Shown one piece after another: positions 38,691-51,749 of a DNA stretch of 64,000 bases (position 1 is the stretch's first letter; each line of letters begins with the position of its first letter). The notes beneath the pieces were generated by a model. It did not search any database and was not told the DNA's origin. It worked only from the letters and a program-made list of their open reading frames with translations. Source of the DNA: Azolla caroliniana (lineage: Eukaryota; Polypodiophyta); NCBI GenBank assembly GCA_043228905.1, contig JBHGNT010000040.1, forward strand, positions 124,001 through 188,000, given 5' to 3'. Position numbers and translations under genes: made by a program.

Positions 38691-40613
38691 TCTCGACCTG
38701 AAGTTTCAAAATCTTGATTTTTTAATTCCATATCATAGCTAGTGTTCTTAGCTGCGATTCGCATGATTTGAACACTAAAATCCGATATCACACGAGCCAG
38801 GTAGGAACATTTGAATTTACTCACGCGCTCTTCTCAACTCCCTCCTCTAATTTGCTAATTTCTTCATGTCTCTCGACCTGAGTGTCAAAATTTTGATATT
38901 TTAATTCCATATCATAGCTAGTGTTTTTAGCTTCGATTCGCATGTTTGAACACTAAAATCCGATATCACACGAGCCAGGTATGACAACTTTAATTTACTC
39001 ACGCGCTCTTCTCAACTCCTTCCTCTAATTTACTAATTTCATCATGTCTCTCGACCTGAGTTTCAAAATCTTGATTTTCTAATTCCATATCATAGCTAGT
39101 GTCGTTAGCTTCGATTCGCATCTTTGAACACTAAAATCCGATATCACACGAGCCAGGTATGACAACTTTAATTTACTCACACGCTCTTCTCAACTCCCTC
39201 CTCAAATTTGGTAATTCCTTCATGTCTCTCGACCTGAGTTTCAAAATCTTGATTTTCTAATTCCAAATCATAGCTAGTGTTGTTAGCTTCGATTCGCATG
39301 TTTGAACACTAAATTCGGATATCACACAAGCTAGGTATGACAATTTTAATTTACTCACGCGCTCTTCTCAACTCCCTCCTCAAATTTGGTAATTTCTTCA
39401 TGTCTCTCGACCTGAGTTTCAAAATCTTGATTTTTTAATTCCATATCATAGCTAGTGTTATTAGCTGCGATTCGCATGATTTGAACACTAAAATCCGATA
39501 TCACACGAGCCAGTTATGAACATTTTAATTTACTCACGCGCTATTCTCAACTCCCTCCTCAAATTTGGTAATTTCTTCATGTCTCTCGACCTGAGTTTCA
39601 AAATCTTGATTTTCTAATTCCAAATCATAGCTAGTGTTGTTAGCTTCGATTCGCATGTTTGAACACTAAATTCAGATATCACTCGAGCCAAGTATGACAA
39701 TTTTAATTTACTCACGCGCTCTTCTCAACTCCCTCCTCTAATTTACTAATTTCTTCATGTCTCTCGACCTGAGTTTCAAAATCTTGATTTTTTAATTCCA
39801 TATCATAGCTAGTGTTATTAGCTGCGATTCGCATGATTTGAACACTAAAATCCGATATCACACGAGCCAGTTATGAACATTTTAATTTACTCACGCGCTA
39901 TTCTCAACTCCCTCCTCAAATTTGGTAATTTCTTCATGTCTCTCGACCTGAGTTTCAAAATCTTGATTTTCTAATTCCAAATCATAGCTAGTGTCGTTAG
40001 CTTCGATTCGCATGTTTGAACACTGAAATCCGATATCACTCGAGCCAGGTATGACAATTTTAATTTACTCACGCGCTCTTCTCAACTCCCTCCTCTAATT
40101 TACTAATTTCTTCATGTCTCTTGACCTGAGTTTCAAAATCTTGATTTTTTAATTCCATATCATAGCTAGTGTTATTAGCTTCGATTCGCATGATGGAACA
40201 CTAAAATCGGATATCACACGAGCCAGTTATGAACATTTTAATTTACTCACGCGCTCTTCTCAACTCCCTCCTCTAATTTACTAATTTCTTCATGTCTCTC
40301 GACCTGAGTTTCAAAATCTGGATTTTCTAATTCCATATCATAGCTAGTGTTATTAGCTTCGATTCGCATGATTTGAACACTAAAATCCGATATCACACGA
40401 GCCAGTTATGAACATTTTAATTTACTCACGCGCTATTCTCAACTCCCTCCTCAAATTTGGTAATTTCTTCATGTCTCTCGACCTGAGTTTCAAAATCTTG
40501 ATTTTCTAATTCCATCTCATAGCTAGTGTTGTTAGCTTCTATTCGCATGTTTGAACACAAAAATCGGATATCACACGAGCCAGGTATGACAATTTTAATT
40601 TACTCACGCAATC
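38690..40613. repeat. Displaced copy of the 44-mer end (offset 13,728 bp)
   Basis: The segment matches about 24,960-26,885 of 44-mer copy 1 at offset 13,728 bp. Spot checks agree at cacacgctc (25,449 and 39,177), taattccttcatg, ctaaattcagatatcactcg (about 25,940 and 39,668), gtgtcgttag, gatggaacac and tccatctcat. It supplies the part missing from 44-mer copy 2, whose match stops at 33,290. Its first ~490 bp duplicate the end of that truncated copy (32,802-33,290). See the finding on the interrupted 44-mer. Confidence 0.8.
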
Positions 40614-43600
40614 TTCTCCAATCCCTCCGCAAATTTGGTAATTTCTTCATGTCTCTCGACCTGAAGTTTCAAAATCTTGATTTTTTAATTCCATATCATA
40701 GCTAGTGTTCTTAGCTGCGATTCGCATGATTTGAACACTAAAATCCGATATCACACGAGCCAGGTAGGAACATTTGAATTTACTCACGCGCTCTTCTCAA
40801 CTCCCTCCTCTAATTTGCTAATTTCTTCATGTCTCTCGACCTGAGTGTCAAAATCTTGATATTTTAATTCCATATCATAGCTAGTGTTTTTAGCTTCGAT
40901 TCGCATGTTTGAACACTAAAATCCGATATCACACGAGCCAGGTATGACAACTTTAATTTACTCACGCGCTCTTCTCAACTCCCTCCTCTAATTTACTAAT
41001 TTCTTCATGTCTCTCGACCTGAGTTTCAAAATCTTGATTTTCTAATTCCATGTCATAGCTAGTGTTGTTAGCTTCGATTCGCATCTTTGAACACTAAAAT
41101 CCGATATCACACGAGCCAGGTATGACAACTTTAATTTACTCACACGCTCTTCTCAACTCCCTCCTCAAATTTGGTAATTCCTTCATGTCTCTCGACCTGA
41201 GTTTCAAAATCTTGATTTTCTAATTCCAAATCATAGCTAGTGTTGTTAGCTTCGATTCGCATGTTTGAACACTAAATTCGGATATCACACAAGCTAGGTA
41301 TGACAATTTTAATTTACTCACGCGCTCTTCTCAACTCCCTCCTCAAATTTGGTTATTTCTTCATGTCTCTCGACCTGAGTTTCAAAATCTTGATTTTTTA
41401 ATTCCATATCATAGCTAGTGTTATTAGCTGCGATTCGCATGATTTGAACACTAAAATCCGATATCACACGAGCCAGTTATGAACATTTTAATTTACTCAC
41501 GCGCTATTCTCAACTCCCTCCTCACATTTGGTAATTTCTTCATGTCTCTCGACCTGAGTTTCAAAATCTTGATTTTCTAATTCCAAATCATAGCTAGTGT
41601 TGTTAGCTTCGATTCGCATGTTTGAACACTAAAATCAGATATCACTCGAGCCAAGTATGACAATTTTAATTTACTGACGCGCTCTTCTCAACTCCCTCCT
41701 CTAATTTACTAATTTCTTCATGTCTCTCGACCTGAGTTTCAAAATCTTGATTTTTTAATTCCATATCATAGCTAGTGTTATTAGCTTCGATTCGCATGAT
41801 TTGAACACTAAAATCCGATATCACACGAGCCAGTTATGAACATTTTAATTTACTCACGCGCTATTCTCAACTCCCTCCTCAAATTTGGTAATTTCTTCAT
41901 GTCTCTCGACCTGAGTTTCAAAATCTTGATTTTTTAATTCCATATCATATCTAGTGTTGTTAGCTTCGATTCGCATGTTTGAACACAACAATCCCATATC
42001 ACACGAGCCAAGTACGAACATTTTAATTTACTCACGCGCTCTTCTCAACTCCCTCCCCTGATTTACTAATTTCATCATGTCTCTCGACCTGAGTTTCAAA
42101 ATCTTGATTTTCTAATTCCATATCATAGCTAGTGTTATTAGCTTCGATTCGCATGTTTGAACACTAAAATCAGATATCACTCGAGCCAGGTATGACAATT
42201 TTAATTTACTCACGCGCTCTTCTCAACTCCCTCCTCAAATTTGGTAATTTCTTCATGTCTCTCGACCCGAGTTTCAAAATCTTGATTTTTTAATTCCATA
42301 TCATAGCTAGTGTTATTAGCTGCGATTCGCATGATTTGAACACTAAAATCCGATATCACACGAGCCAGTTATGAACATTTTAATTTACTCACGCGCTCTT
42401 CTCAACTCCCTCCTCAAATTTGGTAATTTCTTCATGTCTCTCGACCTGAGTTTTAAAATCTTGATTTTCTAATTCCAAATCATAGCTAGTGTTGTTAGCT
42501 TCGATTCGCATGTTTGAACACTAAAATCAGATATCACTCGAGCCAGGTAGGAACATTTGAATTTACTCACGCGCTCTTCTCAACTCCCTCCTCTAATTTG
42601 CTAATTTCTTCATGTCTCTCGACCTGAGTGTCAAAATTTTGATATTTTAATTCCATATCATAGCTAGTGTTTTTAGCTTCGATTCGCATGTTTGAACACT
42701 AAAATCCGATATCACACGAGCCAGGTATGACAACTTTAATTTACTCACGCGCTCTTCTCAACTCCTTCCTCTAATTTACTAATTTCATCATGTCTCTCGA
42801 CCTGAGTTTCAAAATCTTGATTTTCTAATTCCATATCATAGCTAGTGTCGTTAGCTTCGATTCGCATCTTTGAACACTAAAATCCGATATCACACGAGCC
42901 AGGTATGACAACTTTAATTTACTCACACGCTCTTCTCAACTCCCTCCTCAAATTTGGTAATTCCTTCATGTCTCTCGACCTGAGTTTCAAAATCTTGATT
43001 TTCTAATTCCAAATCATAGCTAGTGTTGTTAGCTTCGATTCGCATGTTTGAACACTAAATTCGGATATCACACAAGCTAGGTATGACAATTTTAATTTAC
43101 TCACGCGCTCTTCTCAACTCCCTCCTCAAATTTGGTAATTTCTTCATGTCTCTCGACCTGAGTTTCAAAATCTTGATTTTTTAATTCCATATCATAGCTA
43201 GTGTTATTAGCTGCGATTCGCATGATTTGAACACTAAAATCCGATATCACACGAGCCAGTTATGAACATTTTAATTTACTCACGCGCTATTCTCAACTCC
43301 CTCCTCAAATTTGGTAATTTCTTCATGTCTCTCGACCTGAGTTTCAAAATCTTGATTTTCTAATTCCAAATCATAGCTAGTGTTGTTAGCTTCGATTCGC
43401 ATGTTTGAACACTAAATTCAGATATCACTCGAGCCAAGTATGACAATTTTAATTTACTCACGCGCTCTTCTCAACTCCCTCCTCTAATTTACTAATTTCT
43501 TCATGTCTCTCGACCTGAGTTTCAAAATCTTGATTTTTTAATTCCATATCATAGCTAGTGTTATTAGCTGCGATTCGCATGATTTGAACACTAAAATCCG

Positions 43601-46360
43601 ATATCACACGAGCCAGTTATGAACATTTTAATTTACTCACGCGCTATTCTCAACTCCCTCCTCAAATTTGGTAATTTCTTCATGTCTCTCGACCTGAGTT
43701 TCAAAATCTTGATTTTCTAATTCCAAATCATAGCTAGTGTCGTTAGCTTCGATTCGCATGTTTGAACACTGAAATCCGATATCACTCGAGCCAGGTATGA
43801 CAATTTTAATTTACTCACGCGCTCTTCTCAACTCCCTCCTCTAATTTACTAATTTCTTCATGTCTCTTGACCTGAGTTTCAAAATCTTGATTTTTTAATT
43901 CCATATCATAGCTAGTGTTATTAGCTTCGATTCGCATGATGGAACACTAAAATCGGATATCACACGAGCCAGTTATGAACATTTTAATTTACTCACGCGC
44001 TCTTCTCAACTCCCTCCTCTAATTTACTAATTTCTTCATGTCTCTCGACCTGAGTTTCAAAATCTGGATTTTCTAATTCCATATCATAGCTAGTGTTATT
44101 AGCTTCGATTCGCATGATTTGAACACTAAAATCCGATATCACACGAGCCAGTTATGAACATTTTAATTTACTCACGCGCTATTCTCAACTCCCTCCTCAA
44201 ATTTGGTAATTTCTTCATGTCTCTCGACCTGAGTTTCAAAATCTTGATTTTCTAATTCCATCTCATAGCTAGTGTTGTTAGCTTCTATTCGCATGTTTGA
44301 ACACAAAAATCGGATATCACACGAGCCAGGTATGACAATTTTAATTTACTCACGCAATCTTCTCCAATCCCTCCGCAAATTTGGTAATTTCTTCATGTCT
44401 CTCGACCTGAAGTTTCAAAATCTTGATTTTTTAATTCCATATCATAGCTAGTGTTCTTAGCTGCGATTCGCATGATTTGAACACTAAAATCCGATATCAC
44501 ACGAGCCAGGTAGGAACATTTGAATTTACTCACGCGCTCTTCTCAACTCCCTCCTCTAATTTGCTAATTTCTTCATGTCTCTCGACCTGAGTGTCAAAAT
44601 CTTGATATTTTAATTCCATATCATAGCTAGTGTTTTTAGCTTCGATTCGCATGTTTGAACACTAAAATCCGATATCACACGAGCCAGGTATGACAACTTT
44701 AATTTACTCACGCGCTCTTCTCAACTCCCTCCTCTAATTTACTAATTTCTTCATGTCTCTCGACCTGAGTTTCAAAATCTTGATTTTCTAACTCCATGTC
44801 ATAGCTAGTGTTGTTAGCTTCGATTCGCATCTTTGAACACTAAAATCCGATATCACACGAGCCAGGTATGACAACTTTAATTTACTCACACGCTCTTCTC
44901 AACTCCCTCCTCAAATTTGGTAATTCCTTTATGTCTCTCGACCTGAGTTTCAAAATCTTGATTTTCTAATTCCAAATCATAGCTAGTGTTGTTAGCTTCG
45001 ATTCGCATGTTTGAACACTAAATTCGGATATCACACAAGCTAGGTATGACAATTTTAATTTACTCACGCGCTCTTCTCAACTCCCTCCTCAAATTTGGTT
45101 ATTTCTTCATGTCTCTCGACCTGAGTTTCAAAATCTTGATTTTTTAATTCCATATCATAGCTAGTGTTATTAGCTGCGATTCGCATGATTTGAACACTAA
45201 AATCCGATATCACACGAGCCAGTTATGAACATTTTAATTTACTCACGCGCTATTCTCAACTCCCTCCTCACATTTGGTAATTTCTTCATGTCTCTCGACC
45301 TGAGTTTCAAAATCTTGATTTTCTAATTCCAAATCATAGCTAGTGTTGTTAGCTTCGATTCGCATGTTTGAACACTAAAATCAGATATCACTCGAGCCAA
45401 GTATGACAATTTTAATTTACTGACGCGCTCTTCTCAACTCCCTCCTCTAATTTACTAATTTCTTCATGTCTCTCGACCTGAGTTTCAAAATCTTGATTTT
45501 TTAATTCCATATCATAGCTAGTGTTATTAGCTTCGATTCGCATGATTTGAACACTAAAATCCGATATCACACGAGCCAGTTATGAACATTTTAATTTACT
45601 CACGCGCTATTCTCAACTCCCTCCTCAAATTTGGTAATTTCTTCATGTCTCTCGACCTGAGTTTCAAAATCTTGATTTTTTAATTCCATATCATATCTAG
45701 TGTTGTTAGCTTCGATTCGCATGTTTGAACACAACAATCCCATATCACACGAGCCAAGTACGAACATTTTAATTTACTCACGCGCTCTTCTCAACTCCCT
45801 CCCCTGATTTACTAATTTCATCATGTCTCTCGACCTGAGTTTCAAAATCTTGATTTTCTAATTCCATATCATAGCTAGTGTTATTAGCTTCGATTCGCAT
45901 GTTTGAACACTAAAATCAGATATCACTCGAGCCAGGTATGACAATTTTAATTTACTCACGCGCTCTTCTCAACTCCCTCCTCAAATTTGGTAATTTCTTC
46001 ATGTCTCTCGACCCGAGTTTCAAAATCTTGATTTTTTAATTCCATATCATAGCTAGTGTTATTAGCTGCGATTCGCATGATTTGAACACTAAAATCCGAT
46101 ATCACACGAGCCAGTTATGAACATTTTAATTTACTCACGCGCTCTTCTCAACTCCCTCCTCAAATTTGGTAATTTCTTCATGTCTCTCGACCTGAGTTTT
46201 AAAATCTTGATTTTCTAATTCCAAATCATAGCTAGTGTTGTTAGCTTCGATTCGCATGTTTGAACACTAAAATCAGATATCACTCGAGCCAGGTAGGAAC
46301 ATTTGAATTTACTCACGCGCTCTTCTCAACTCCCTCCTCTAATTTGCTAATTTCTTCATG
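38790..46360. repeat. 21-mer HOR, period 3,746 bp, two copies
   Basis: Copy 1 is about 38,790-42,535 and copy 2 is 42,536 to about 46,360. Markers at the exact offset are cacacgctc (39,177/42,923 and 41,140/44,886), ctcgacccga (42,261/46,007), tggttatttc (about 41,351/45,097) and ctcacatttgg (about 41,522/45,268). Private differences include ctaactccatg near 44,789 and cctttatg near 44,927, both in copy 2. Inside each copy a second level exists: the cacacgctc...taattccttc unit occurs twice, 1,963 bp (11 monomers) apart. Confidence 0.84.
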
Positions 46361-47250
46361 TCTGTTGACCTGAGTGTCAAAATCTTGATATTTTAATTCC
46401 ATATCATAGCTAGTGTTGTTAGTTTCGATTCGCATCTTTGAACACTGAAATCCGATATCACTCGAGCCAGGTATGACAATTTTAATTTACTCACGCGCTA
46501 TTCTCAACTCCCTCCTCAAATTTGGTAATTTCATCATGTCTCTCGACCTGAGTTTCAAAATCTTGATTTTTTAATTCCATGTCATAGCTAGTGTTATTAG
46601 CTGCGATTCGCATGATTTGAACACTAAAATCCGATATCACACGAGCCAGTTATGAACATTTTAATTTACTCACACGCTCTTCTCAACTCCCTCCTCAAAT
46701 TTGGTAATTCCTTCATGTCTCTCGACCTGAGTTTCAAAATCTTGATTTTCTAATTCCAAATCATAGCTAGTGTTGTTAGCTTCGATTCGCATGTTTGAAC
46801 ACTAAATTCCGATATCACACAAGCTAGGTATGACAATTTTAATTTACTCACGCGCTCTTCTCAACTCCCTCCCCTGATTTACTAATTTCATCATGTCTCT
46901 CGACCTGAGTTTCAAAATCTTGATTTTCTAATTCCATATCATAGCTAGTGTTGTTAGCTTCGATTCGCATGATTTGAACACTAAAATCCGATATCACACG
47001 AGCCAGTTATGAACATTTTAATTTACTCACGCGCTCTTCTCAACTCCCTCCTCAAATTTGGTAATTTCTTCATGTCTCTCGACCTGAGTTTTAAAATCTT
47101 GATTTTCTAATTCCAAATCATAGCTAGTGTTGTTAGCTTCGATTCGCATGTTTGAACATTAAATTCCGATATCACACAAGCTAGGTATGACAATTTTAAT
47201 TTACTCACGCGCTATTCTCAACTCCCTCCTCAAATTTGGTAATTTCTTCA
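46361..47250. repeat. Mosaic satellite segment
   Basis: No gene is present. Five monomers mix right-domain types: gagtgtc with a private tctgttgacc near 46,362, tgcgattcgca, cacacgctc, and a cccctg unit. The unusual gaacattaaattccg at 47,154 recurs only at 53,933 as far as I can see, 6,779 bp (38 monomers) away, so part of this stretch was also copied to 53.8-54.1 kb. Confidence 0.68.
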
Positions 47251-47254
47251 TGTC

Positions 47255-50200
47255 TCTCGACCTGAGTTTCAAAATCTTGATTTTTTAATTCCATATCATA
47301 GCTAGTGTTATTAGCTGCGATTCGCATGATTTGAACACTAAAATCCGATATCACACGAGCCAGTTATGAACATTTTAATTTACTCACGCGCTCTTCTCAA
47401 CTCCCTCCTCAAATTTGGTAATTTCTTCATGTCTCTTGACCTGAGTTTCAAAATCTTGATTTTCTAATTCCAAATCATAGCTAGTGTTGTTAGCTTCGAT
47501 TCGCATGTTTGAACACTAAATTCCGATATCACACAAGCTAGGTATGACAATTTTAATTTACTCACGCGCTCTTCTCAACTCCCTCCTCTAATTTACTAAT
47601 TTCTTCATGTCTCTCGACCTGAGTTTCAAAATCTTGATTTTTTAATTCCATATCATAGCTAGTGTTATTAGCTTCGATTCGCATGATTTGAACACTAAAA
47701 TCCGATATCACACGAGCCAGTTATGAACATTTTAATTTACTCACGCGCTATTCTCAACTCCCTCCTCAAATTTGGTAATTTCTTCATGTCTCTCGACCTG
47801 AGTTTCAAAATCTTGATTTTTTAATTCCTTATCATAGCTAGTGTTGTTAGCTTCGATTCGCATCTTTGAACACAGAAATCGGACATCACACGAGGCAGGT
47901 ATGACAATTTGAATTTACTCAGGCGATCTTCTCAACTCCCTCCTCTGATTTACTAATTTCATCATGTCTCTCGACCTGAGTTTCACAATCTTGATTTTCT
48001 AATTCCATATCATAGCTAGTGTTGTTAGCTTCGATTCGCATGTTTAAACACTAAAATCAGATATCACTCGAGCCAGGTATGACAATTTTAATTTACTCAC
48101 GCGCTCTTCTCAACTCCCTCCTCTAATTTACTAATTTCTTCATGTCTCTCGACCTGAGTTTCAAAATCTTGATTTTTTAATTCCATATCATAGCTAGTGT
48201 TATTAGCTGCGATTCGCATGATTTGAACACTAAAATCCGATATCACACGAGCCAGTTATGAACATTTTAATTTACTCACGCGCTCTTCTCAACTCCCTCC
48301 TCAAATTTGGTAATTTCTTCATGTCTCTCGACCTGAGTTTTAAAATCTTGATTTTCTAATTCCAAATCATAGCTAGTGTTGTTACCTTCGATTCGCATGT
48401 TTGAACACTAAAATCAGATATCACTCGAGCCAGGTAGGAACATTTGAATTTACTCACGCGTTCTTCTCAACTCCCTCCTCTAATTTGCTAATTTCTTCAT
48501 GTCTCTCGACCTGAGTGTCAAAATCTTGATATTTTAATTCCATATCATAGCTAGTGTTGTTAGTTTCGATTCGCATCTTTGAACACTGAAATCCGATATC
48601 ACTCGAGCCAGGTATGACAATTTTAATTTACTCACGCGCTATTCTCAACTCCCTCCTCTAATTTGCTAATTTCTTCATGTCTCTCGACCTGAGTGTCAAA
48701 ATCTTGATATTTTAATTCCATATCATAGCTAGTGTTGTTAGTTTCGATTCGCATCTTTGAACACTGAAATCCGATATCACTCGAGCCAAGTATGACAATT
48801 TTAATTTACTGACGCGCTCTTCTCAACTCCCTCCTCTAATTTACTAATTTCTTCATGTCTCTCGACCTGAGTTTCAAAATCTTGATTTTTTAATTCCATA
48901 TCATAGCTAGTGTTATTAGCTTCGATTCGCATGATTTGAACACTAAAATCCGATATCACACGAGCCAGTTATGAACATTTTAATTTACTCACGCGCTATT
49001 CTCAACTCCCTCCTCAAATTTGGTAATTTCTTCATGTCTCTCGACCTGAGTTTCAAAATCTTGATTTTTTAATTCCATATCATAGCTAGTGTTGTTAGCT
49101 TCGATTCGCATCTTTGAACACAGAAATCGGACATCACACGAGGCAGGTATGACAATTTCAATTTACTCAGGCGATCTTCTCAACTCCCTCCTCTGATTTA
49201 CTAATTTCATCATGTCTCTCGACCTGAGTTTCACAATCTTGATTTTCTAATTCCATATCATAGCTAGTGTTGTTAGCTTCGATTCGCATGTTTAAACACT
49301 AAAATCAGATATCACTCGAGCCAGGTATGACAATTTTAATTTACTCACGCGCTCTTCTCAACTCCCTCCTCTAATTTACTAATTTCTTCATGTCTCTCGA
49401 CCTGAGTTTCAAAATCTTGATTTTTTAATTCCATATCATAGCTAGTGTTATTAGCTGCGATTCGCATGATTTGAACACTAAAATCCGATATCACACGAAC
49501 CAGTTATGAACATTTTAATTTACTCACGCGCTCTTCTCAACTCCCTCCTCAAATTTGGTAATTTCTTCATGTCTCTCGACCTGAGTTTCAAAATCTTGAT
49601 TTTCTAATTCCAAATCATAGCTAGTGTTGTTAGCTTCGATTCGCATGTTTGAACACTAAATTCCGATATCACACAAGCTAGGTATGACAATTTTAATTTA
49701 CTCACGCGCTCTTCTCAACTCCCTCCTCTAATTTACTAATTTCTTCATGTCTCTCGACCTGAGTTTCAAAATCTTGATTTTTTAATTCCATATCATAGCT
49801 AGTGTTATTAGCTGCGATTCGCATGATTTGAACACTAAAATGAGATATCACTCGAGCCAGGTAGGAACATTTGAATTTACTCACGCGCTCTTCTCAACTC
49901 CCTCCTCTAATTTGCTAATTTCTTCATGTCTCTCGACCTGAGTGTCAAAATCTTGATATTTTAATTCCATATCATAGCTAGTGTTGTTAGTTTCGATTCG
50001 CATCTTTGAACACTGAAATCCGATATCACTCGAGCCAGGTATGACAATTTTAATTTACTCACGCGCTATTCTCAACTCCCTCCTCAAATTTGGTAATTTC
50101 ATCATGTCTCTCGACCTGAGTTTCAAAATCTTGATTTTTTAATTCCAAATCATAGCTAGTGTTGTTAGCTTCGATTCGCATGTTTGAACACTAAAATCAG

Positions 50201-50465
50201 ATATCACTCGAGCCAAGTATGACAATTTTAATTTACTGACGCGCTCTTCTCAACTCCCTCCTCTAATTTACTAATTTCTTCATGTCTCTCGACCTGAGTT
50301 TCAAAATCTTGATTTTTTAATTCCATATCATAGGTAGTGTTATTAGCTGCGATTCGCATGATTTGAACACTAAAATCCGATATCACACGAGCCAGTTATG
50401 AACATTTTAATTTACTCACGCGCTCTTCTCAACTCCCTCCTCAAATTTGGTAATTTCTTCATGTC
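47255..50465. repeat. Displaced copy of 35.48-38.69 kb (offset 11,775 bp)
   Basis: About 3.2 kb (18 monomers) matches about 35,480-38,690 at a constant 11,775 bp. Exact rare markers are tccttatcat (36,051/47,826), cgcgttctt (about 36,683/48,458), atttcaatttactcagg (37,378/49,153), acacgaaccag (37,721/49,496) and cataggtagtg (about 38,555/50,330). Private differences include gttaccttcg near 48,382 and catgtctttcg at about 50,463. The match stops at about 38,690/50,465, the same left-hand point where the displaced 44-mer piece begins. Confidence 0.83.
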
Positions 50466-51030
50466 TTTCGACCTGAGTTTCAAAATCTTGATTTTCTAAT
50501 TCCAAATCATAGCTAGTGTTGTTAGCTTCGATTCGCATGTTTGAACACTAAATTCCGATATCACACAAGCTAGGTATGACAATTTTAATTTACTCACGCG
50601 CTCTTCTCAACTCCCTCCTCTAATTTACTAATTTCTTCATGTCTCTCGACCTGAGTTTCAAAATCTTGATTTTTTAATTCCATATCATAGCTAGTGTTAT
50701 TAGCTGCGATTCGCATGATTTGAACACTAAAATCAGATATCACTCGAGCCAGGTAGGAACATTTGAATTTACTCACGCGCTCTTCTCAACTCCCTCCTCT
50801 AATTTGTTAATTTCTTCATGTCTCTCGACCTGAGTGTCAAAATCTTGATATTTTAATTCCATATCATAGCTAGTGTTGTTAGTTTCGATTCGCATCTTTG
50901 AACACTGAAATCCGATATCACTCGAGCCAGGTATGACAATTTTAATTTACTCACGCGCTCTTCTCAACTCCCTCCTCAAATTTGGTAATTTCATCATGTC
51001 TCTCGACCTGAGTTTCAAAATCTTGATTTT
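49530..51030. repeat. 5-mer HOR, period 892 bp, about 1.7 copies
   Basis: Copy 1 is about 49,530-50,421 and copy 2 is 50,422 to about 51,030. The ordered unit types are ccaaatcat with ttccgatatcacacaagc, tgcgattcgca with CTCGAG, gagtgtc with gttagtttcg, and a catcatg unit. Differences include aaaatgagat/aaaatcagat, catgtctctcg/catgtctttcg, ttgctaatt/ttgttaatt and cgctattc/cgctcttc. It overlaps the end of the displaced 3.2 kb block, so copy 2 arose locally. Confidence 0.76.
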
Positions 51031-51749
51031 TTAATTCCATATCATAGCTAGTGTTATTAGCTGCGATTCGCATGATTTGCACACTAAAATCCGATATCAC
51101 ACGAGCCAGTTATGAACATTTTAATTTACTCACGCGCTCTTCTCAACTCCCTCCTCAAATTTGGTAATTTCTTCATGTCTCTCGACCTGAGTTTCAAAAT
51201 CTTGATTTTCTAATTCCAAATCATAGCTAGTGTTGTTAGCTTCGATTCGCATGTTTGAACACTAAATTCCGATATCACACAAGCTAGGTATGACAATTTT
51301 AATTTACTCACGCGCTATTCTCAACTCCCTCCTCAAATTTGGTAATTTCTTCATGTCTCTCGACCTGAGTTTCAAAATCTTGATTTTTTAATTCCATATC
51401 ATAGCTAGTGTTATTAGCTGCGATTCGCATGATTTGAACACTAAAATCCGATATCACACGAGCCAGTTATGAACATTTTAATTTACTCACGCGCTCTTCT
51501 CAACTCCCTCCTCAAATTTGGTAATTTCTTCATGTCTCTCGACCTGAGTTTCAAAATCTTGATTTTTTAATTCCAAATCATAGCTAGTGTTGTTAGCTTC
51601 GATTCGCATGTTTGAACACTAAAATCAGATATCACTCGAGCCAAGTATGACAATTTTAATTTACTGACGCGCTCTTCTCAACTCCCTCCTCTAATTTACT
51701 AATTTCTTCATGTCTCTCGACCTGAGTTTCAAAATCTTGATATTTTAAT

